DNA of 25,517 nucleotides, taken from NCBI GenBank assembly GCA_964407665.1, contig CAYOWK010000054.1, positions 1-25,517 of the forward strand, in the 5' to 3' direction. Every line of letters starts with the position of its first letter. The stretch's first letter is position 1. Under the pieces are notes generated by a model, which had not been told where the DNA came from, did not search any database, and worked only from the letters and a program-made list of their open reading frames with translations. The translations under genes and the position numbers were made by a program. The DNA is from CAYOWK01 sp964407665 (GTDB lineage: Bacteria; Pseudomonadota; Alphaproteobacteria; Caulobacterales; Hyphomonadaceae). This document shows, piece after piece, positions 14,573 to 22,686 of the stretch.

Positions 14573-14602
14573 CCAGCTCCAGCGTCTGAACACTGCAAGA
14601 AC

Positions 14603-14636
14603 TTCCCGGCATGACGCGGGGGCGTCGTGTCGGGAA
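14603..14636 (+). terminator. 15-bp hairpin between aminotransferase and receptor genes
   Basis: TTCCCGGCATGACGC (14603-14617) pairs with GCGTCGTGTCGGGAA (14622-14636) with two G-U pairs and a GGGG loop. AAAAGT follows at once and TTTTT only 12 nt later, so it is not a classical U-run terminator. It lies 30 nt after the aminotransferase stop and 37 nt before the receptor ATG. It may be a terminator, an attenuator giving unequal expression, or a leader structure. Confidence 0.45.
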
Positions 14637-14673
14637 AAGTGCGCCATTTTTCTGGAAGGGGTCGATACCAACA

Positions 14674-17520
14674 ATGCGTAGAGCAACCGAAATGCCGAAG
14701 CGGACATTCAAGCGATCGTTGTACGATGCTGTGACGCCGTCGATCGCGATTGCCGCGAGCCTGTGTGCAGCCGGGTTTGCCACAGGAGCCGCTGCGGCGC
14801 AAACCGTCGCCACCACCACCACCACCGCCGCCGCGCCCGCCCCGGCGGCGCCGGCCACCAATGAAGTCATCATCGTCACCGGCACGCGCCAGGTCGGCAT
14901 GCTGGCGTCCGACAGCCCGGCGCCCGTGCAGGTGATCACCGGCGAGACGCTGCTGGAAACCGGCGCAAGCGATCTGATGAACGCGCTCGCCAACCAGACG
15001 CCCTCGTTCAACGCCAACCAGACCGGCGGCGACATGGCGAGCCAGACGCTGACCGCCCAGATGCGCGCGCTGTCTCCCAACCACGCGCTCGTGCTGGTCA
15101 ACGGCAAGCGCCGCCACATCACGTCCAACGTCGGGGCCGCCAGCGGCGCCCAGGCCGCCGACATGTCCTTCATCCCGTCGTCCGCGATCGCGCGCGTCGA
15201 GGTCCTCACGGATGGCGCGGCTGCGCTCTACGGATCGGACGCCATCGCCGGTGTGTTCAACGTCATCCTCAAGGACGACTATGAGGGCGGCAGCCTCGGC
15301 GGCGGCTACTCTGCCTACGAGGACGGCGGCGGCGAGACCATCACGTACCAGGGCAACTGGGGCTTCGGAAACGAGAGCGCCTTCCTCAACATCGGCTTCG
15401 AGATCGAGGACCGGGACACGGTTGGACGTCCGGCCGTTTATGGCCCGGCTGTATGCGTGGCGAACCGCGTGCAGTGCCAGGCCTACCTCGACAGCGGCTA
15501 CCTCGCCTACGGCGCCGCCTCGCGGAACACCGCGCTAGTCGGCTACCTGGCCAGCAACGACGTCAACATGGCGCTGGCGCCGGAATATCCCTACCTGAAC
15601 TACGTCGGCGATCCGCCGGAAGTGCACCGCCAGGTGCTGATGTTCAACTCGGGCTGGGACATCAACGAGAACCTCACCCTGTACAGCTATGGCAGCGTTG
15701 GCGCCAAACAGGCCAAGTCGAAGGAAACCTACCGTCGCCCCTCCCAGGATGGCGGCGTCGATCTCAACCGCGACGGCGACCGTTCCGACACCGTCAACGG
15801 GGTCGTGGAAAGCCGGGTCAACAAGTACGCCTACGGCTTCACGCCCTACGAGGAATCCGACGAGCGCGACTACGAGCTGGCGGTTGGCCTGAAGGGCGAC
15901 ACCGCAGGCTGGGCCTGGGATCTGGCTACGGTCTATGGCCGCACCAACATGGACGTCTACACGACGAACTCCATGAACTTCACCATCTGGAACCAGACGG
16001 GCGCGTCGTCCGAGAATTTTTATGACGGGTCGTACAAGTCGTCGCAGTGGACCACGACCGCCAACCTGTCCAAGGATTTCGACATCGGGCTGATGAACCC
16101 GATGACAGTTGCGACCGGGGTCGAATATCGTATCGACGGCTACGGCATCGGCCCGGGCGAGCCGGCCTCGTACTTCGGGGCAGGGGCGGCGTCCTTCCCG
16201 GGCTACAACCCGGCCGTTAACACCGGCACCTATGACCGCAACGCCTATGCCGGCTTCGTCAACCTGATCCTCGAGCCCACTGACAGCTGGATCATCGATC
16301 TCGCCGGCCGCTATGAGAGCTATAGCGACTTCGGCGACCAGACGGTCGGCAAGATCACCAGCCGGTACAATTTCACCGACTGGCTGGCCTTCCGCGGCAC
16401 CGCCTCGACGGGCTTCCGGGCGCCGACCCTCGGCGAGGGCTTCTACTCGGCCGTCAACGTCGGCCCGACCAGCGCCAGCCCGCAGCTTCAGCCCAACGGA
16501 GCGGGCGCCGCGACCCTCGGGTTTGGCGGCGGCCTGCAGCCGGAAACGTCGAAGAACTTCAGCGCCGGCTTTGTCCTCAACGACATCCTGCCGAACCTGA
16601 CGGTCACCCTCGACGCCTACGAGATCACGATCGAGGATCGCATCCAGCGCGGAAGCTTCGCCTTCTCGACGGGCCAGAACGCCGGCACACGTACCGGCCG
16701 CGCCGGTTCGCCGACCAACTCGAACCTGCCGGATCCGGCCGACACCAATGGCGACGGCCGCCCGGACGATGGCTATAACCGCGCCCTCGGCGATGCGCTT
16801 GTCGCCTTCGGCTATATCGGTCAGTGGGATAACCCCGGGGCGCCTGGCGGTTCGCTGGACGCAACGGCCCGCGCGAACATCTCGGTGTCGCTGTTCAACA
16901 ACTCCCTGTCGACCCGCTCGCGCGGCCTTGATCTGGTCGCCAACTACATGACGCCGTTCGACTGGGGTCGCGTAGACTGGTCGGCCTCGGCCAACTGGAA
17001 CGAGATGGAAGTCATCTCCGCCAAGGCCGCTCCGGCCATTCTCGGCGGGGCGACACTCTACAGCCCGGTCACGCTGGCCAACATGGAGACCAACAACCCC
17101 GAATATCGGGTCAACCTCGGCGCGCGGATCTCGTTCGGCGACTTCACGGTCAACCTGCGCGAGACGATCTACGGACCTCAGTCCTCGCTGCAGTCGATTT
17201 CTGGTCTCCCCGCGATTGTGACCAGCCAGCTTGAACTGCAGGCGCTTGCCAACCCCAACGGCACGTCGACGACCTACTACAAGCAGGAAATCGGCATGAT
17301 GGCGCTGTTCAACATTGAAGCCACCTGGGAGCCGATGGACGACATCAAGGTGTCGTTCGGCATCGACAACGCCTTCAACCAGTACCCGGACAAGGTCGAC
17401 AAGGCGCTCTGGGACTACCAGCTCTCGTCCTACCGGACCACGACCCGGCAGTACATCACGGGCAGCCCGATCGGCTATTTCGGCCGGAAGTTCTTCGCGA
17501 AGGTTTCAAAGTCCTTCTAG
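14674..17520 (+). CDS. TonB-dependent outer-membrane receptor
   Basis: The product is 948 residues from the ATG at 14674. An ATG at 14692 is also possible; the in-frame ATG at 14611 lies within the hairpin and is unlikely. A basic start and hydrophobic core end at AAAA-Q (about 42), then a Thr/Ala/Pro linker. NEVIIVTGTR is the TonB box; the plug follows (APVQVITGETLLETGASDLM, VLVNGKRRH, VEVLTDGAAALYGSDAIAG), then a 22-strand barrel ending in VSKSF with terminal Phe for BAM insertion. Two extracellular-type loops are Asp-rich: DLNRDGDRSD and DTNGDGRPDDG, resembling calcium sites. It imports a substrate using TonB/ExbBD energy; ligand unknown. The preceding aminotransferase is the best hint. 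Confidence 0.95.
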   Translation: MRRATEMPKRTFKRSLYDAVTPSIAIAASLCAAGFATGAAAAQTVATTTTTAAAPAPAAPATNEVIIVTGTRQVGMLASDSPAPVQVITGETLLETGASDLMNALANQTPSFNANQTGGDMASQTLTAQMRALSPNHALVLVNGKRRHITSNVGAASGAQAADMSFIPSSAIARVEVLTDGAAALYGSDAIAGVFNVILKDDYEGGSLGGGYSAYEDGGGETITYQGNWGFGNESAFLNIGFEIEDRDTVGRPAVYGPAVCVANRVQCQAYLDSGYLAYGAASRNTALVGYLASNDVNMALAPEYPYLNYVGDPPEVHRQVLMFNSGWDINENLTLYSYGSVGAKQAKSKETYRRPSQDGGVDLNRDGDRSDTVNGVVESRVNKYAYGFTPYEESDERDYELAVGLKGDTAGWAWDLATVYGRTNMDVYTTNSMNFTIWNQTGASSENFYDGSYKSSQWTTTANLSKDFDIGLMNPMTVATGVEYRIDGYGIGPGEPASYFGAGAASFPGYNPAVNTGTYDRNAYAGFVNLILEPTDSWIIDLAGRYESYSDFGDQTVGKITSRYNFTDWLAFRGTASTGFRAPTLGEGFYSAVNVGPTSASPQLQPNGAGAATLGFGGGLQPETSKNFSAGFVLNDILPNLTVTLDAYEITIEDRIQRGSFAFSTGQNAGTRTGRAGSPTNSNLPDPADTNGDGRPDDGYNRALGDALVAFGYIGQWDNPGAPGGSLDATARANISVSLFNNSLSTRSRGLDLVANYMTPFDWGRVDWSASANWNEMEVISAKAAPAILGGATLYSPVTLANMETNNPEYRVNLGARISFGDFTVNLRETIYGPQSSLQSISGLPAIVTSQLELQALANPNGTSTTYYKQEIGMMALFNIEATWEPMDDIKVSFGIDNAFNQYPDKVDKALWDYQLSSYRTTTRQYITGSPIGYFGRKFFAKVSKSF

Positions 17521-17580
17521 TCGCCTGACAGCCTGAGTTCCGCTCCGACCTGGCTGGACTCAAGCTCACGGACATACCGA

Positions 17581-17616
17581 GGCGCCGCTCACGCAAGTGG
17601 GCGGCGCCTTTGTTTT
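17581..17616 (+). terminator. Intrinsic terminator of the receptor gene
   Basis: GGCGCCGCTCAC (17581-17592) pairs with GTGGGCGGCGCC (17597-17608), one T-G wobble, around a GCAA tetraloop. TTTGTTTT follows directly. It is 60 nt after the receptor stop. This is the clearest intrinsic terminator in the window. Confidence 0.92.
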
Positions 17617-17667
17617 GGCAGGCAGGCGCAGGCTGGGCGCCCCGGCAGAACTCTGCCACACAGGCCC

Positions 17668-18042
17668 ATGCACTGGATCGCCATCATTGTCATCGCCGCC
17701 TGGATGCTCGTCGGCGGCGTCCTGCACATGATCGCGCCGCAACCCTTCTTCCGGGTTGTGCCGGACTGGATGCCGGAGCTGGCGGTCGTCTATCTGTCCG
17801 GGCTTGCTGAGCTCGTTATCGGGGTCGCGGTCCTCATCCCGCGTACACGGGCGCTCGCGGGTCTCGCGTTCGCGGTGATGTGCCTGGTCTACCTGCCGCT
17901 GCACGCCTGGGACTTCATCCGTCCCGACCCGGTGTTCTCCGTGCCGTACATGGCCAGCGTGCGGATCGCGTTTCAGCTTGTCCTGATCGCGCTGGGTCTG
18001 TGGCTCTGGCAGCGGCGGAAGCTGGCGGTTCGCGTGTCCTAG
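17668..18042 (+). CDS. Small DoxX-like membrane protein
   Basis: The product is 124 residues with four hydrophobic segments (about 3-22, 38-58, 62-82 and 94-115) and almost no soluble part. Features such as LSGLAELVIGVAVLIPRTR and YLPLHAWDFIRPDP fit the DoxX-like group of small inner-membrane proteins. No enzymatic motif is visible and the function is unknown. It begins 51 nt after the receptor terminator, so it has its own promoter. Its stop shares CTAG with the convergent erpA stop (4-nt overlap). Confidence 0.82.
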   Translation: MHWIAIIVIAAWMLVGGVLHMIAPQPFFRVVPDWMPELAVVYLSGLAELVIGVAVLIPRTRALAGLAFAVMCLVYLPLHAWDFIRPDPVFSVPYMASVRIAFQLVLIALGLWLWQRRKLAVRVS

Positions 18043-18401
18043 ACCGAGAAGCTGGTCCCACAGCCGCAGCCGGCGGTCGCGTTCGGGTTGTGCACCTTGA
18101 AAGAGGCGCCGATCAGCTCTTCCACAAAGTCGATTTCAGAACCGGACAGGAAGGGCAGGCTGGCCTCGTCTATGGCGACCTTCGCGCCGTCGCGTTCCAG
18201 AATCAGGTCGTCGGCGTTCGCCTGATGCGCGAAACCGAACCGGTAGGAAAAGCCCGAACACCCGCCGCCGATCACCTCGACACGCAGCATCGTTCCGGCC
18301 GGCTCCTTGGCCGTAATCCGGTTGATCCGCTTCGCTGCCGACGCGCTGACGCGCACGATTTCGGTCGCCGCAGAGGATTCCGTAACGTCTGTCCCCGACA
18401 T
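18039..18401 (-). CDS. erpA: ErpA, A-type Fe-S cluster insertion protein
   Basis: The product is 120 residues. Cluster-binding cysteines are present: Cys48 in GGGCSGFSY and Cys112/Cys114 in AGCGCGTSF. NANDLIL-like (ANADDLILERDG) and SEIDFVEELIGASFKVHNPNA segments are typical of ErpA rather than SufA. It delivers clusters to respiratory and isoprenoid enzymes in other bacteria. The start MSGTDV is chosen because the upstream extension in frame overlaps dgt. It diverges from dgt with 67 nt between starts, so both promoters share that gap. Confidence 0.93.
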   Translation of the reverse strand: MSGTDVTESSAATEIVRVSASAAKRINRITAKEPAGTMLRVEVIGGGCSGFSYRFGFAHQANADDLILERDGAKVAIDEASLPFLSGSEIDFVEELIGASFKVHNPNATAGCGCGTSFSV

Positions 18402-18468
18402 GCGGGCTCCAATTCGTTGTTTCTGCCGAGTCAGATAAGAGTCTGATGCGGCGAAAGGAAGATGCGCC

Positions 18469-19677
18469 ATGGCCAAGCGGTTTACATCCCCCCCGTTTGC
18501 CCAGCCGGGCCGGGCGGTTTTCGCGACGGATCCGTCGCGCTCGCGCGGGCGCCTGCATGCCGAGGCCGCAAGCGCCACGCGCACGGACTTCCAGCGCGAC
18601 CGCGACCGCATCATCCACGCTGACGCTTTCCGCCGCCTGAAACAGAAGACGCAGGTGTTTGTGGCGCACGAGGGCGACCACTATCGTACGCGCCTGACGC
18701 ACTCGCTCGAGGTGTCGCAGATCGCGCGGTCCGTCGCCCGCCGCCTGGGTCTGGACGAGGACCTCGCCGAGGCGCTGGCTCTGGCCCACGACATCGGCCA
18801 CCCGCCGTTCGGTCATGCAGGCGAGACAGCGCTGAACACCGTCATGCAGCCCTATGGCGGCTTTGACCACAACGCGCAGGCGCTGCGGGTCCTGACGAAG
18901 CTGGAGCACAAATACCCGAGGTTCGACGGACTGAATCTCACATGGGAAACGCTCGAAGGCGTCATCAAGCACAACGGTCCGCTGATCGGGGGGCGCAAGA
19001 CCATCGACGATCTCCCGGCGGCTTTCCGCGACTACGATGCGCTGCAGTCGCTGGAACTCGGCACCTTTGCGGGTCCCGAGGCGCAGGTCGCCGCGCTGGC
19101 CGACGATATCGCCTACAACAATCACGACATCGACGACGGCCTGAAGGCGGGACTGTTCGAGATCGAGGATCTGCTCGATCTGCCAATGGCGGGCGAAATG
19201 TTCCGGGCGGTGATGGCGGAGTATCCGGGACTGGACCGGCCCAGGCTGATCGGCGAATCCGTGCGGCGCCTGATCGGGCTCTGGATTGGCGATCTGGTGG
19301 GCGAGTTCAACCGGCGGGCGGTCGCCGAGGCGCCCGGCTCCGTGGACGAGGTCCGGGCGCTGTCGAGGCCGCTGGCGGCGTTCTCTCCGGCTGTCGAGGA
19401 GAACCAGAAACCGCTGCGGGCCTTCCTGTTCGAGCGCATGTACCGGCACCACAAGGTCAACCGCATGATGAGTCAGGCGCGCCGCATCGTGCGCGACCTG
19501 TTCAACCTCTTCCTGGAGGAGCCGGAAACCCTGCCGCCGCCCTGGAATGAGCGGGCGAGGGGAGCCGCGGACCGAACGAAACGGGCGCGGGTGGTGTGCG
19601 ACTACATCGCCGGTATGACCGACACCTACGCCATTGATGAGCATCGCAGGCTGTTCAACCTCGAACGCTGGATTTGA
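18469..19677 (+). CDS. dgt: dGTP triphosphohydrolase (HD family)
   Basis: The product is 402 residues, normal for dGTPase-like enzymes that hydrolyse dNTPs to nucleoside and triphosphate. HD-domain residues are visible: RTRLTHSLEV with His78, AHDIGHPPFGH with His107/Asp108, and the later ADDIAYNNHD supplying the last metal Asp. The N-terminus has RTDFQRDRDRIIHADAFRRL, a strong family motif. The ATG is preceded by AAAGGAAG. In other alphaproteobacteria argS usually follows; here only 109 nt separate it from the SPOR gene and no argS is seen. Confidence 0.95.
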   Translation: MAKRFTSPPFAQPGRAVFATDPSRSRGRLHAEAASATRTDFQRDRDRIIHADAFRRLKQKTQVFVAHEGDHYRTRLTHSLEVSQIARSVARRLGLDEDLAEALALAHDIGHPPFGHAGETALNTVMQPYGGFDHNAQALRVLTKLEHKYPRFDGLNLTWETLEGVIKHNGPLIGGRKTIDDLPAAFRDYDALQSLELGTFAGPEAQVAALADDIAYNNHDIDDGLKAGLFEIEDLLDLPMAGEMFRAVMAEYPGLDRPRLIGESVRRLIGLWIGDLVGEFNRRAVAEAPGSVDEVRALSRPLAAFSPAVEENQKPLRAFLFERMYRHHKVNRMMSQARRIVRDLFNLFLEEPETLPPPWNERARGAADRTKRARVVCDYIAGMTDTYAIDEHRRLFNLERWI

Positions 19678-19786
19678 CCTGCCAGTTGTGCGGGTTTCGC
19701 TTTCGTTAAGCATTGAGGTGCAGACCCAGTGTGCCGGCATGCGCCCAGAGTGCGCTCGGCCGGCTCCGGAATGGGGCGGACCGTCC

Positions 19787-20815
19787 ATGAGCAACTATAC
19801 TCGATCCGTAGTGCCTGGCCGCGGTGGCCGGCCGCCGTCAGGCCGGGACCTCGATCGTCTGGTGTTCGGCGATTCGCCGCCGGCCGGAGCAGCCCGAAAG
19901 CCTGAAGCTGCGAACGAAGACGAGTCCGACGACGTGGACCCCGCATCGGAAACCTTTGACGACGATCTGCCCATCCGCCCGTTTGCAGACCGGAGCGCCC
20001 GCGACCGCCGGGATTCGCCCGGTCGCCGCCAGGCCGACTATTCGCGGCTTCCCGATGGGGCCAGCTTCCGGACACAGGACGGCGGCTCATCGCGCGGCAT
20101 GCTGATGCTGGTCGCTGCGCTGGTTGTTGTCGGCGTGTTCGGAGCCGTCGTCTGGAACGCCTACAGTCAGGGCGTCCGCACCGACGGCGCCGTGACAGCG
20201 CCCCGCCTTGCAGAAGACGGTCCGTTCAAGGTCCGGCCCGAGCCCGCTGAGGCCACGGAATCCGCCGCGCTCGAAGCGACGGTGTTCGAACGCTTCGAGG
20301 GACCGTCCGCAAAGCCGGACGCTGCAGAGGCGATTGCCGAGCCTACGCCGGAAACCCGGCCCGCTCCGCCGGTGGCGCAGCCCGCCGAAAAGCTGGACGG
20401 GAACGCGGCCGAAACGTCCGCGCCTGCGCCCGCGCCAAAACCGGCGAAGGCCGTCGACAAGCCCGCGCCCACGCCGAAACCCGCTCCCCAGCCGGCAGCC
20501 ACACCCGCCCCAGCGGCTACGCAGACCCTGCCGCCCGTCGAGACAGCCGCCAGCGGCTTCACCGCGGGCGGGAAATACCTCGTCCAGATCGGAGCATCCG
20601 CCAGCGAGGCCGGCGCCGATCAGGAATGGTCGCGCTGGAAGGGAAAGGGCGGGGCGCTTTTCACCGGCGCCGAGAAAATCATCGTCAGCGCTGACGTGGG
20701 CGGACGAACCGTATATCGTATCCGCGTCGGCTCCTTCGCCACTGCGGAGGCTGCGGACAGTTTCTGCGCCGCGTTCAAGGGCAAGGGTGGGGACTGCTTC
20801 CGCGCGACCAGATAG
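19787..20815 (+). CDS. SPOR-domain cell-envelope protein
   Basis: The product is 342 residues from the ATG at 19787; an in-frame ATG at 19634 would overlap dgt and is less likely. Layout: an acidic, disordered cytosolic N-terminus (1-103), one membrane segment (about 104-124), a long periplasmic Ala/Pro/Lys linker (about 140-255), and a SPOR domain (about 264-340) with YLVQIGASASEA and YRIRVGSFATAEAADSFC. SPOR domains bind glycan strands stripped of stem peptides at division sites, so it is probably a divisome-associated protein. It lies 18 nt before nagZ, an enzyme acting on peptidoglycan fragments. The gene family is often annotated only by the domain. Confidence 0.9.
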   Translation: MSNYTRSVVPGRGGRPPSGRDLDRLVFGDSPPAGAARKPEAANEDESDDVDPASETFDDDLPIRPFADRSARDRRDSPGRRQADYSRLPDGASFRTQDGGSSRGMLMLVAALVVVGVFGAVVWNAYSQGVRTDGAVTAPRLAEDGPFKVRPEPAEATESAALEATVFERFEGPSAKPDAAEAIAEPTPETRPAPPVAQPAEKLDGNAAETSAPAPAPKPAKAVDKPAPTPKPAPQPAATPAPAATQTLPPVETAASGFTAGGKYLVQIGASASEAGADQEWSRWKGKGGALFTGAEKIIVSADVGGRTVYRIRVGSFATAEAADSFCAAFKGKGGDCFRATR

Positions 20816-20833
20816 ATTTCGCGCGAGGCGTCC

Positions 20834-21880
20834 ATGCCCCAGCCAAGAGCCTGTATCCTCAGCGTTTCTGGCCCTGTTCTCACTCCCGGCGAGGCCGCGC
20901 TGCTGCGCGACGCCAATCCCTGGGGCGTGATCCTGATGGGCCGGTCCTGCCAGGGGCCGGATCAGGTCCGCCGGCTGACTGATTCCATCCTGTCCTCCAC
21001 CGGACGCCCCACGCTCGTCTTCATCGATCAGGAGGGCGGCCGCGTCCGCCGCCTGCGTCCCCCCAACTGGCCCGATTTCCCGCCTGCAGGCCGCTACGGA
21101 CGGATGCACGGGCACGATCCGGCGCTGGGCGTCGAGATGACGTGGCTGGGCCACCGCCTGATGGCGGCTGAACTCTCGGACATCGGCATCCACGCCGACT
21201 GCGCCCCCGTCGTCGATCTCCTCCACACCGGCGCCCACCAGATCGTCGGCGACCGCGCCTTCGGCGACACCCCCGACAAGGTCGGGGTCCTCGCCCGCGC
21301 GGCGCTGCAGGGTCTGGCCGACGGCGGCGTCGCCGGCGTCATCAAGCACATGCCCGGACACGGCCGCGCGGAGTCCGACAGCCATGACGGCATGCCCGTC
21401 GTCCATGCCGGCCGCGGCCTGCTGGAGGAAGACATCGGCGCCTTCCGCGCCCTCCGCGACGCCCCCATGGGCATGACCGCCCACATCCGCTTCGAGGCGC
21501 TGGACCCGCGCAACCCGGCCACCCTGTCCCAGACCGTTATCGCAAACATTATCCGCGGCGAAATCGGCTTCGACGGCCTGCTGATGACTGACGATCTCGG
21601 CATGAACGCGCTGGGCGGCGCGCTGGCGGATCGGGCACAGCGTGCGCTGGCCGCCGGTTGCGACATCATCCTGCACTGCTCCGGTTTCGTGAAGGACGCC
21701 GACGCCATCCTCGCCGAGATGGCCGAAGTGGCGGACGCCTGCCCGGAACTCTCCGGCGACGGCCTTCGCCGGGCGCTCGTCGCAGAGCAGGCGACGCTGA
21801 ACGCGAAGCCCTTCGACCGCACCGCCGGCTGGCGCAGGTTCGAGGAGCTGCTGGCGAAGTCGGGAACCGCTGGCGCATGA
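20834..21880 (+). CDS. nagZ: NagZ, beta-N-acetylhexosaminidase
   Basis: The product is 348 residues, a cytosolic glycoside hydrolase family 3 enzyme that removes GlcNAc from GlcNAc-anhydroMurNAc-peptides during cell-wall recycling. Motifs: FIDQEGGRVRRL (63-74), KHMPGHGRAESDSH (171-184) carrying the His184 general acid/base loop, and MTDDLGMNAL with the nucleophile Asp253 (or 254). No signal peptide, consistent with a cytosolic role. It follows the SPOR gene by 18 nt and overlaps scpA by 4 nt (ATGA), so it is part of one operon. Confidence 0.95.
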   Translation: MPQPRACILSVSGPVLTPGEAALLRDANPWGVILMGRSCQGPDQVRRLTDSILSSTGRPTLVFIDQEGGRVRRLRPPNWPDFPPAGRYGRMHGHDPALGVEMTWLGHRLMAAELSDIGIHADCAPVVDLLHTGAHQIVGDRAFGDTPDKVGVLARAALQGLADGGVAGVIKHMPGHGRAESDSHDGMPVVHAGRGLLEEDIGAFRALRDAPMGMTAHIRFEALDPRNPATLSQTVIANIIRGEIGFDGLLMTDDLGMNALGGALADRAQRALAAGCDIILHCSGFVKDADAILAEMAEVADACPELSGDGLRRALVAEQATLNAKPFDRTAGWRRFEELLAKSGTAGA

Positions 21881-22686
21881 GCCAGGACGAAGACCTGCTG
21901 TCATCGGCGGCGCACGACGCATCCGAAGCCGACGAGCGCAACGCATTCCGCGTCGACGTGGAGGGCTTTGAAGGCCCGCTCCATCTGCTGCTCGAACTCG
22001 CGCGCCGCCAGAAGGTCGACCTCGCCCACGTCTCGATCCTCGACCTCGCCAACCAGTACCTGACCTTCGTCGAGGATGCGCGGGACAAGCGGATCGATCT
22101 GGCCGCCGACTACCTGCTGATGGCCGCCTGGCTCGCCTACCTGAAATCGAAGCTGCTGCTGCCGCGCGAGAAGCCCGCAGACGGCGAGCCGGGCGGCGAG
22201 GAGATGGCCGGGCGTCTCGCCTTCCGTCTGGCGCGGCTCGACGCCATGCGCCGCGCCGGCAAGGACCTCATGGCCGGCCGCCTCGACGGTCGCGACGTGT
22301 TCCGGCGCGGCGACCCGCAGACCGCCACCATCGTCCGCACCCCGATCTGGACCACGAACCTGCACGACGTGATGAAGGCGTTCGGCGACGTGAACTCCCG
22401 CAAATACCGCCGCCGCCGCCACGTCATTCGGCGTCAGCCCGTCCTCGCCCTCGACACCGCCCGCCGCCAGCTGAAGTCGGAGCTCCCCGGGATGACCGAG
22501 TGGCGCTCGGTGATGACCTTCCGCACCGAGAACGCCGAGGAAGCGCCCCAGAAGTCCGTCACCGCCAGCATCTTCTCTGCGGCCCTCGAACTCGCCCGCG
22601 ACCGCGCGCTCGAACTCCGCCAGGACGCGCCCTTCGCGGACGTCTACCTGCGCAAGGCCCGCACCCTCGAAGGGGGCGCAGAATGA
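21877..22686 (+). CDS. scpA: ScpA, kleisin of the SMC condensin complex
   Basis: The product is 269 residues from the ATG overlapping the nagZ stop. The kleisin N-terminal motif is clear: FRVDVEGFEGPLHLLLELAR, VDLAHVSILDLANQYL, and DLAADYLLMAAWLAYLKSKLLLP. The C-terminal winged-helix part (SVTASIFSAALELARDRALE) binds the SMC head. ScpA bridges SMC and ScpB to compact and segregate chromosomes. A long open frame starting inside nagZ at 21658 is out of frame with nagZ and is not the start. Overlaps scpB by 4 nt. Confidence 0.95.
   Translation: MSQDEDLLSSAAHDASEADERNAFRVDVEGFEGPLHLLLELARRQKVDLAHVSILDLANQYLTFVEDARDKRIDLAADYLLMAAWLAYLKSKLLLPREKPADGEPGGEEMAGRLAFRLARLDAMRRAGKDLMAGRLDGRDVFRRGDPQTATIVRTPIWTTNLHDVMKAFGDVNSRKYRRRRHVIRRQPVLALDTARRQLKSELPGMTEWRSVMTFRTENAEEAPQKSVTASIFSAALELARDRALELRQDAPFADVYLRKARTLEGGAE

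Noticed and set aside
13274..14707. 477-residue minus-strand open frame across the aminotransferase
   Set aside because: It is a shadow of a gene with intact catalytic motifs, and its composition is repetitive Asp/Arg/Gly/Val without domains.
14812..14826. ACC trinucleotide run as a phase-variation tract
   Set aside because: Changes by whole codons would only alter linker length, and five repeats is too few to argue for slippage control.
18136..19794. 552-residue minus-strand open frame across erpA and dgt
   Set aside because: It is out of frame with erpA and antisense to dgt, and both of those carry clear active-site motifs.
20087..21946. 619-residue minus-strand open frame across the SPOR and nagZ genes
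   Set aside because: It is antisense to two well-supported genes, with no domain of its own; long antisense frames are common at high GC.
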